Shown here piece after piece: positions 17,843 to 25,838 of a stretch of DNA of 25,838 nucleotides. Under the pieces are notes generated by a model. That model made no database searches and was not told the DNA's origin. It was given only the letters and a program-made list of their open reading frames with translations. Every line of letters starts with the position of its first letter. The stretch's first letter is position 1. Made by a program: the position numbers and the translations under genes. Source of the DNA: Candolleomyces eurysporus (taxonomy: Eukaryota > Basidiomycota > Agaricomycetes > Agaricales > Psathyrellaceae); assembly GCA_027579435.1 (NCBI GenBank), contig JANBPK010000913.1, forward strand, positions 1-25,838, written 5' to 3'.

Positions 17843-20364
17843 TTAATCGTCACTATCTTCGAGTAGCTGATCCTCCGCTTCAGGATCATATAAGTTTGTT
17901 GTGGATTCAGTTAGAACAGACAACTCTCGTCCAAAATCTTCAATCACAAAGAATCTATCTTCGGAGAGGAGCTTGTCCCTACCATGCATCAAAGGAAATG
18001 GGAGGAGAGATATGACGGCCTGGATTGATGACACCTCAGTGACCACGAGGTTCTCCCCGGACTTGAAGTTGCAAGCACGAAGTGCCCCACTTGACTTCTC
18101 CAAAATCGCATCATCCAGCAGGCTTGCCATTGAGATCAAAGCAAGATTATAAGGCTCTTGTTGTTCTTCAGAAAGTTTGATGACGAAGTAGTACATCACT
18201 TCGCCAAATCGAGTGACGCCTTCATGCTCGAACTATAGGAATAATTGGGGTAGGTCAATGAAAAGCTGAAAATTAAGAACAGTGCACTCACTTTGACCAT
18301 GCGAGTGATTCGCATTGGTGCATGTTGACTCCGTTTGCTCTCTTGAAAGGCAGACCGTGCAACATCACCAGTCGGGAGCTGGAGTCGTCCCCATTTCTTC
18401 AGTGGCATCTGGGATCTTCTATACAGGAAATGGACATCTTTGGTGTCAAAGTACACCTCCAGCGCTGTAAATTTGTCTTCTGGAACAACTCGGCCACTCT
18501 TCGACTGTTCCTTAGGCCAAAGGATGCAGTACCCATTTCCAGCAGGGGATTGTGGATATCGGGACAAAGGCTGGGAGACACCATTTGCCTCATCAAGGAT
18601 CAACACCTTTACTGTGTTCACTTGAGCGCGGCGGATTGCACGTTGAGAGGCATTACCGGATGCAGTTGTATGTTGTTTTATCTCTTTGACAATGTTTCCT
18701 ATTGTCCTCTCCATGGTGTACTGGCTGAAGAGACCATGCGGGCCAACTCGAAGGGTGGATGAAGGAATGTGGGTGACGTTGTGGATGCAGGGCCAAACAA
18801 AGTGAACCCGACTTGCCTTTCGCTGCACGAATTTTGTTTCAAACTCGACAGCAAATTCAAGGACAAGGACATGCGCATGCCGAATTTGCTCCCAGGTGAG
18901 TCGCTGCTGCAAAACGATCTTGACCACTGCACAGAGCTTACAGAACGTTGTCCAGTAGGCTTCTGGGAGTACGTTGTAAAGGATGGCTGGCAGGAGGTCA
19001 TAGATGTAGATCAGAAACTCCTGTGCTCAGTATCCACTGTTGAGATACTCGACAGGGTTTGTTGGAACATGATCAAACCCAGCTGCAAAGAATGGCCACC
19101 AGAGAGCGATAATATTTCCATGTCGAATCCAGACATCACCAGTGAGCACAGCAAAATCCCAGGTGTTGGGGTCATCGTCAAGTTCGCAGGAGATAATGCC
19201 GCAAAAGATGTTGAGCAGGTTGTCGGGAATATTGAGCCCAAGTAGATGCATCACATCACTAGGGAACATGGCCGGCATAGGTGGGTAGACGTGCATTCCT
19301 GAGAAAATTGAGGGTTTTGCAACACCTGTATCTCGACGGAATCGCTGATACTGGGTAGTGTTCTGGGCAGCTAGAACTATCTCAAGTCGTTGATTGTACT
19401 GCAGCTGCGTAAAGCCAGGGGTCTGGTGGTGGTGAAGATGATTGAGAACATCAATATCTGGATGGGATGAGCCGTTGACATTGTGACCATCTGGCTTCAA
19501 AAGAGCTGGGTAGTACGTCTTAGCTTGGTCAGAGCTTCGACGGCCAGGGATATTGCAGAACTCCCGACACCCTTGAAACCCTTTATGTCCTACAAACCCA
19601 CTGAAGTGCACCATTGCAGGTCCATCGGCAGTTGTGAATGTGACGATCGGCTTCGTGAGGAATATGTGGGGGTCTGAAGCATCCCAGACCTTCAGCCCAT
19701 CCTTCTGTAAACTGGCAATATGAGCAAGGCCGGGAAATAGGAATGAGTCAATGTTTTTGGGGGCATTGGGACCAGGGATCATGGCACCAGGTATAACGTA
19801 CTGCTTCTTGTATCGCAGATCTGGTGGAAGGTCCATGAGAACCCATATGTAGATCCAACAATCCGATTCGTGCTGGCGGTAGAGCTGCGCACCATCCATC
19901 GAAATCATGAGAACAGTATCCTCCATCCCGATGATCCCACCAAGAGCACAACGAAGGTAATCTTCTCCTGACATGACGTCGTCAATTTCTGTAATGTGAA
20001 TTGTTCCATCAGGAGAAACGAATTTGTTGAGATTTCCATGGTTTTTCGTCGTCGGTAGGTCATGTTCCTTGCGCTTGTCGGGTTTTGCCACAATGCCTGA
20101 ATTGTTGGGCCAAGGGGGAGGGTGTAGAACTTTTGTCAAGGAACTTGTTTGCCTTTTGAGTTGGTCTTAAAACGAGCCTCACCACATTCAGGGCACGTAT
20201 CACAATCCTGGAACTGCGAGGTGTAGGCAATGCACGAGTTAACGCACATATCAGAGATGATTGGTATCACCTGGCTGAATTCTTGGACCTTCTTCCGGAT
20301 TTGCTCATAGGAGAGCATTCTCGACTTGGGCCATCGCTTCTGAACCATCGTCTGGATCTTCCGG
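17843..20364 (-). pseudogene. CACTA/EnSpm transposase (Tnp2, Transposase_21 type), 5'-truncated and broken
   Basis: The minus strand carries a Tnp2 transposase. Blocks in order are CVNSCIAY with CPECGEARFK (zinc-like), GEDYL, ISMDGAQLYRQHESDCWIYI, LMDLPPDLRYKKQYVIPGAM, PGPNAPKNIDSFLFPGL, TADGPAMVHFSGFVGHKG and KTYYPALLKPDGH, then MFPSDVMHLLGLN and a C-terminal exon. A 59-bp intron (18233-18291, GTGAGT...TATAG) joins in phase to the last exon, 18232-17843, ending TAA beside AATAAAAA. Defects are TGA at 20136-20138 (fits CGA), a one-base shift at the A5 tract 20042-20046, TGA at 19027-19029, and loss of the N terminus where LTR A4 begins at 20365. About 820 codons remain of a family usually near 1000. 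It cannot make a full transposase as read, though the shift could be a sequencing error. Confidence 0.9.
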
Positions 20365-20848
20365 TGATACGACCATTTTCGCATTTTCGCGAATAAATAC
20401 CAGCTTTATTGAATATATCGTTCATTATTCAACTAAACGGTCGTGTCTATTAAATCTCTATGTTAAGAAACCCTTCCAGTACTAAGATAACTCGCGCGGC
20501 GCGAAGGATAATTAAAGAGTGCATCACTCTTGGGTTCACGAGAAGTTGGAGTCTACTTGAGGACTGTCAACTTAGAGGCGCGCCCGCCGTATACCCGAGA
20601 TTAGGGTTTAGTAGGTCAGCCGGTTGGTGCCGCTTCAGATCAAACGGCCTACCCTGCAGCTGAAAGACCCAGTTTCATTACTAAAGCTAGAGAGATATTT
20701 TCCTAGGCACTAAAGGAATCTCAACTCTCGCGCGGCCTCACATTAATCGAGTACATTCAGTGCTAGAGCAGTGGGACGAGTCCCTAAGCACATAAAGAGA
20801 CAACGCGGCAAGGTTTCGGCACATCAGACGGCATGATGGCTGGCGCAG
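20365..20848 (+). repeat. LTR A4, 5' 484 bp, truncated by LTR B2
   Basis: It starts TGATACGACC and aligns with A1 3598-4080 over its whole length, including ATTAGGGTTTAGTA and GGCATGATGGCTGGCGC. The alignment stops at 20848, exactly where LTR B2 begins, and it does not resume after 22200. A4 lies inside the transposase coding region, so it truncates that gene. No target duplication is testable. Confidence 0.8.
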
Positions 20849-22200
20849 TGATGTGCAGGTAGCGAACTAGGGCTCTCTAACCAACAAAACTATAGAGCTC
20901 AAACACACACACACAACCACAATAACACAACACACCAAATACCTTCGTGAAGATAAAGGCGGGCAAGGGGTATAGGTAAAAGCTCTAAGTCAAGTCGACA
21001 GAGGCTTCTAGAACTCTTCTTGTACAATCGCAAGTTCGAGGGGGAGCTAAGGCTCAACCAGCAACGATAGAAATGCTTCACGAAGTGACTTCGCTAACAC
21101 ACGGTAAGGTTGGAGATACGACGGATAACTTCGCGAACAGAGAACACGGTCTCAAGCAACTTTAACGCAAGAACGATTCGATAAACGCAAGCGACACAAC
21201 TCTGATTGACTTTGCGAACTTAAACACTCTTCTCGATAACAGATGGCTCTCGTAGATTCCTGGGGAACACGGTCCCGACGCGAAATACAAATGCTAGCTA
21301 CCCGCTAATGCTATAATAGATAAAACAGAGATGTAGATATAGGCAATTATTGTTTGGCAAAAAGGCAAAGAAACAAACAAATGACAGAGACGGAGAGAGA
21401 TAAGAAACATAATCACATGAGGGTATCAAAGGCTGAGAGTTGAGTCTTGAACCATAAGACGCAGCCCAGGCGCTTTGCAAACCTATTCTAGATGCGGCTG
21501 TTATTGAGTCTGCATGGATATTCACCGAGGATTGCTTCTGGAGAGCGCGCCCTTCCATTCACGCACCTAATCCAATGAATTGATCCGAATTTTGGGTGCT
21601 TGGCTCCACCAAGCCATACTGCTTCACTACTCTGCTGACTCTTTCCTTCTCTTGGCTATGGACAGGCTGACTGAGCTTCGGGTTAATGACCACATAAGCT
21701 TTAGTTGTACTTTCCGGTTTTCCGAGCAGGTTCACGAACTTCGGATTAGCTGTCCGACATTGATCACTGCTTCTGTTCTTTCCAATTTGGGTCACGTCAA
21801 CGCTTATTGACTTAGCGGATTGCTCATCAATTCTCGAAGCCACCAGCTGCTTTGTGAAGTCTTTTGCTTAGCGAATGTCAGGGCAAATTCCCTTGTAATG
21901 TGCACAACTCCCTCTAGCATCGTACCTCGCCAGGTCAGGCATGCTAGTTAGACTTCGAATAGTATGACTGTGTTTCAGATACGTTCGCGAGACCTTTGTG
22001 AACTTAAAGTGTCATCACAGAACCGTCTTACTCAACGTTCTTTCGTTCTCTAGGGCGTCTGCTTAGTTGACAGTCAGGGCTAACTCCAACTCTTATATTT
22101 CCCTTCCTTCAAGAAGATCTCTTTAATTATCTACGTCGATTCACGAACTTTATGAATAGATTCGCGAATTTGAGAGGGTGTCTACGCAGACGGCGTATCA
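20849..22200 (-). repeat. LTR B2, 1352 bp, inverted copy of LTR B1
   Basis: Reading the minus strand from 22200 to 20849 gives TGATACGCCGTCTG ... CTACCTGCACATCA, a full match to B1 (7441-8772) with a roughly 20-bp net length difference. Most differences are C/T or G/A. The internal frame (21843-21559) is cut by a TGA at 21559-21561 where B1 has CGA. Flanks CGCAG and CCGTG do not match as a target duplication. Confidence 0.8.
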
Positions 22201-22697
22201 CCGTGGCTCATGGAAGTGTTGGAGTCGGCTACAATGAATATTTTGTAAGAATGAGCCGGATGATAGACGTGGCATTATAAACCTGTGGTAGGAGGGGTGC
22301 TGATGGTTGTGCCGGGGTTGTCTATCCCTCGCATTCTCCGGTTTGCATAGGTTCAAAGGTTGTCACGACCAGTGTTCCTTGCAATGTTTTGACCTGGGCT
22401 AAGGGAATGTTCAGCAGGGGTCAGTGTCCCACCGGTGTTATCCTCGCAGTCGTGCCTGTCGCATCCAGCAGTTCCACCATGAGTATAGCCAATGTTTCCT
22501 GCTAACAACTAAATAAAATACCATGATATGAGATAGGTATACACACCTGAGGATCCGCCGATGTTTTGATCATCGGTGGCTGTTTTGATCATCGGTGGCT
22601 GGATGACAAGTGGGTTAACTCGCTAGAAACGAGATGGAAAGACAAACCTCTGGCAGAAACCCCAGTGGGTATGTCATCATCGGTCGCTCCAGGATAC
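22201..22697. other. No gene supported
   Basis: I searched this stretch for the missing N terminus of the transposase and did not find it. A GATCATCGGTGGCTG word is repeated in tandem near 22567-22602. Nothing else is recognisable. Confidence 0.4.
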
Positions 22698-23295
22698 TTA
22701 CAGAGAACTAGAGAGATTAAGCTTCACAGACCAATGAGATAGGCAAAAAGACTTGCACTCTCTTGGTGGCATAGAGGGAGACCATGGGATATCTGAGGCA
22801 CTGCCAGTAAAAGTGGTGGGATGCATATCGTGAAACATTGGCCGATTATGCACCCAATCCCTGGTGGCTGGGTTTCGAGTCTCCAGCCAGTGTTGATGGT
22901 TAACCGAAAGGCGCCTGATCACTCGCTGCCAAAGTTGAGATGGATGAACCTTNGGGGGTCACATTGCCAGTCAGCACCGGCTTTGGTTGCTGATCTGCTG
23001 TAATGTCGTCCACCTCAATTGGAAATTCGGTGTTCATCATCGGTGCTTGGACGCCAGTGTTCTGGGCAAGGGTTTCGTAAGAAGTATCTATCTCAAAATT
23101 AGCTAGCTTTTCAGGCCTCAGGACCAACTAATTGGACATGCAGAGATTAGTGATATCCACCGGTAGCAAAGTTGCTGGAAAGATGTTGTAAGCAGAAATG
23201 TCGTAAATGTCATCGATCATCACATGAACTTGATAAGGAAAAAACATACAGCTCGCAGCCAGACTTGTAAGTGGAGAGTTGAATGTGTCGCTCAT
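22698..23295 (-). pseudogene. Unknown ORF, one TAG and one N
   Basis: The minus-strand frame begins at ATG 23295 (MSDTFNSPLTSLAAS), runs 55 codons to TAG at 23128-23130, and reopens in the same frame with LVLRPEKLANFEIDTSYETL. At the N at 22953 the published frame ends shortly after. Skipping that N continues smoothly into VIRRLSVNHQHWLETRNP and HNRPMFHDMHPTTFTG, ending at 22698. A CAG to TAG change would explain the stop, but CTAAT...TTAG upstream could also be an intron end. The composition is unremarkable and I recognise no family. No link to the transposase is shown. Confidence 0.35.
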
Positions 23296-23482
23296 GATGG
23301 TGGTCAAGTATTAAGGAGGTAGAACACTGGCAATACCGAGGTTATAAGTTTTTCCAGCATCATGTGATTTAGGCAGCTGAACTTGAATCTTAATAAATTT
23401 GTAAATTGCGCTTCAATGGGAAAACACATCTTGTCTCTCTTCTTTCATCATCGAACTTGCCAGCAAAATTGTCCCTCAAACA
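23296..23482. other. Divergent promoter region
   Basis: This 187-bp gap separates two head-to-head frames (minus from 23295, plus from 23483). It contains AT-rich DNA and CTCAAACA just before the plus ATG. It may be a shared promoter, which is inference only. Confidence 0.3.
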
Positions 23483-25582
23483 ATGGCCGACCTCAAGAAC
23501 GCGATTTGTGATCTCCAAAACTCGCTGCTCAGACTGAGTCACCAGAGCGATGAGGAGCTCTACCAAGTAGAAGGGCAAAAGATGGTAAGTGAATTGCAAC
23601 TTTGTCCAAATTCATGCTAATCTCGCTTTGCCCGATCTGTAGGAGGCCATTGTTCGTCAACTGTGGGACACCGATAGGGACGGCAAACGGAAAATGATGG
23701 GCACCGTCATAGCAAAATTTTGCACCGAGTACTTGGAAGTGCGGAAAGCTCACCGGGATGGCCATGAATACAAGTTCACTCATGACTGGAGGAAGGTAAG
23801 AAGTGTCTATAATTCTGAATTTTTATGATCGCAGACTTACCATGCTTCCTTGACAATCAGAGTTGGGCCACCATTGTTTCAAGGCCGAAAAATTCGTCGA
23901 AAGGCGAGCGACCTGCAAAAGTAAGTATTCTGTGATTCTGAGTCATTGCAAGGATTAATCCTTGCAATAAAATGCTTCTCTGGCCATTAGAGCCCGGCAG
24001 CCAATGTTCAGAAGCCCTCAGAATCAAAAGGCAATGCACCTGAGCCGCCTGCAAAGGTTTGTTTCGCAATTCTGATTCTCATTGCAAGGATTTACATAGC
24101 AATCAGAGCGTGGCCGCCGATGTTCCAAAGCCGGCGGCTTCCAAAGGCAAGGCACTGGAGCGGCCTGTCTCAAAGCCACTGACATTCGACTTGAACAACC
24201 TCCCAAGGAAACAGGTGAGTGCAGGCATTTTTGTAGGCATCAACTGGCCAGGTACATGGGAACAGGTTCCTCCCCCAAGCAAGAAAACTACGGCGGCAAA
24301 GCAGCCTGTCGCCTCAAGCTCCAAAACCCCGGCTCAGCAGCCCACCCGGGTATGTTCTCTAACATTTTAAGTCAAGCACCTTTTTGATCCTTTTCACAAT
24401 TAGTCTCAAGCAGGCTCATCAAAAACACTGGCTATGTCCACCCAGGTAAGAAGGCCGTTTCTACCGGGCTTCTTCTCTGAGTTTTCAAGCTACAGGCCCC
24501 CAAAACTTCAAAACCCAAAATGCCCTCAGCACCAAAGGCCCCAGCTGGGGAGCCCAAAAAACCCGTCAAAACTAAGACTGTGGCCGCAAAACAACCCGGC
24601 GAATCAGCCCCAAAAACCCCAGTAGGAAGTAACCAGGTAAGTAATAGAGAAAGACTCGCTACCTCTCAATCTCATACTTTCAAGGGGAGCACCTCAAAAA
24701 CCTTGGCTGTGCAGGCCCCAAAAAAATCTTCAACTTCAAAATCTTTGGTAAGCTCTAACTGCACACGCACAAAATGATGGACCTGATACTTGTCAGGCCA
24801 CGGATGTGGATGAACTGGCAAAAGGCAAAGTCAAACCCCAGGTCGTCATCAAAATCCCCAGTGGGAAGTCAGGTGAGACGTCAAAGGCTGCTGGAGAAAA
24901 GGAAAAGGCCGGTGGGGGAAAGGGAAAGGGAAAGGAAATCGTCAAGCAGAGACCCCGCACCAGCAGAGAGGAGCACAAACACGGCAAGGCTCTCTATGAC
25001 CCTGCCAAAGATTCGGACTCCAGCGGTTACACAGACGAACCTGTTGGAGCAAAGCGAAAGGGAAAGTCCGGCCAAAAAGGGAGCACGAGCAAGAAGCCAA
25101 AATCAGTCGCCATCCTCAGTGATACCAGCTCTGAGAGCTCAATTCCGATAATCCAACGAAGGTCCCTCCCTACNAAAAAAGTCCGGTAAAAACATCGGCC
25201 AGGTGAAAACCCCCACCAACAANCCCCCCTCCCTCTGGCCAACGCGAATCAAGACCCCAAAGCAACTTCTTCAAATACCTCCCAACCATGACGGTCAACT
25301 TCCTACTAGAGATCAGGGATTGGAAGCAGCCCCCCACCGCAGAGGAAAAGCAAGCATATGATTCATGGCTCGCAGGAGTCATTAAAACCAACCCAGTGAT
25401 GAAGCCCNAAAAAAGAAAGGTCAAATACCAACAAGGCCGCCATACTTCTGGGCCAATCACTCGATCCACCTGCAGGGTTAGTTGTCAACAAATCGCCCTG
25501 TGACTACTGCAGGGAATACTGCCCTGTTCGGTGCTTTGTCATCGACCAAGGCACATCATGCCTGACGTGCAACTTCTTCCGT
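23483..25582 (+). CDS. Multi-exon Lys/Pro/Ser-rich protein with a Cys6 motif, cut by LTR A3
   Basis: The ATG at 23483 (MADLKNAICDLQNSLLRL) opens exon 1 (23483-23584). Exons then follow at 23643-23795, 23861-23920, 23991-24056, 24107-24214, 24266-24349, 24404-24445, 24496-24636, 24685-24747 and 24797-25582. All nine introns are GT-AG, 48-70 bp, and all junctions keep phase 0. Exons 3-5 encode near-repeats (KPSESKGNAPE, KPAASKGKALE). Exons 6-10 are Lys/Pro/Ala/Ser-rich with acidic serine patches (SDTSSESS), like a disordered histone-tail mimic. Ns at 25174, 25223 and 25408 each add one base; omitting them keeps exon 10 open to the LTR. The end reads VVNKSPCDYC and then cysteines spaced C-x2-C-x3-C-x3-C-x8-C-x2-C. 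LTR A3 starts at 25583, so the C terminus is beyond the window or lost. A nuclear, metal-binding protein is inferred; the family is not recognised. Confidence 0.65.
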
Positions 25583-25838
25583 TGATGAGATCGGTGCTGC
25601 CGAGCTCAGAAACACACACACAAAAACACCAACCACAACCTGTATACAAGCTGTGTGTAGTCATGCGGTGTGAGAGTCAGGCCGCACGAAAGTCAAAGTG
25701 CGAGTTTGTGGGGGTTATAGAGTGAATTAAGAATACTAAGTTTTCTTGTTCTCTCTTTGATACACTCCACTGAACTAGAAGTACCCTAATGCACAACTAG
25801 TGAGATTCCTATTCCCAAGTAGTCAAGCCTTATTGACT
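25583..25838 (-). repeat. LTR A3, 3' end, continuing past the window
   Basis: Read on the minus strand, the last 256 bases match 15983-16236 of LTR A2 and end CGGTGCTGCCGAGCTC / GATCTCATCA in the same way. The element is inserted in the Cys6 gene with the LTR 3' terminus at 25583. The bases just before (TTCCGT) may be part of a target duplication whose partner lies outside the window. Confidence 0.8.

Noticed and set aside
20849..22200. A large palindromic or foldback transposon formed by the two B copies
   Set aside because: The copies are 12 kb apart and the DNA between them contains unrelated genes and other elements. Each has its own TGAT...ATCA ends, so two independent LTRs are simpler.
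22201..23295. N-terminal part of the CACTA transposase
   Set aside because: The frame here lacks the conserved N-terminal blocks and has a stop and an N. Its order relative to 20365 fits, but the sequence gives no support.
1..25838. CRISPR array, prokaryotic operon or phage-defence system
   Set aside because: The introns, LTR elements and CACTA transposase show a fungal nuclear context, and no spaced short repeats or defence motifs are present.

Overview
The window looks like nuclear DNA from a filamentous basidiomycete. Evidence is frequent GT-AG introns of about 45-75 bp, a CACTA/EnSpm (Tnp2-type) transposase of the mushroom-fungus type, Ty1/copia and Ty3/gypsy debris, and lineage-specific multi-exon proteins. 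An Agaricomycete such as Rhizoctonia/Ceratobasidium is my guess, not something the sequence proves. Isolated Ns, several next to homopolymers and several behaving as extra bases that break frames, suggest a pyrosequencing-type draft assembly.

Layout. 1-2000: a three-copy minisatellite, a two-exon fragment of a conserved basidiomycete protein (minus) and an 83-bp duplicated segment. 2290-3044: an intact two-exon gene of unknown function (minus). 3240-6042: the tail of an LTR element with its polypurine tract, then LTR A1 (family A, TGAT...CA), itself split by a nested gypsy fragment with its own LTR promoter, primer-binding site and decayed gag-like frame. 6099-6579: remnant of a possible ubiquitin-like-domain gene. 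7154-7427: a CACTA-type MITE with a perfect TTA target duplication. 7441-9574: LTR B1 abutting the last third of a copia RNase H, with its polypurine tract and 3' LTR. 10284-12281: a five-exon gene (minus) with a two-fold Cys4 motif, broken by three in-frame TGA codons. 13852-14708: a four-exon gene (minus). 14970-16550: a deleted family-A element (5' LTR, primer site, 310 bp of interior, polypurine tract). 16633-16704: a tRNA-like pol III unit. 16747-17584: a coiled-coil gene (minus). 17843-20364: a CACTA transposase pseudogene (minus), beheaded by LTR A4 (20365-20848), which abuts LTR B2 (20849-22200, minus). 22698-23295: a broken unknown ORF (minus). 23483-25582: a gene of ten or more exons (plus) with duplicated exon-intron modules and a Cys6 motif, cut by LTR A3 (25583 to the window end, minus).

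The genes do not form a pathway. This is an accessory, transposon-nested region in which lineage-specific genes are being invaded and mutated. The most informative signals are the repeated apparent CGA to TGA changes, the transition-rich divergence of the LTR copies, the conserved hairpin at the LTR 5' end, the CACTA MITE, and the modular exon-duplication gene cut by an LTR. I see no CRISPR, operon or prokaryotic system.
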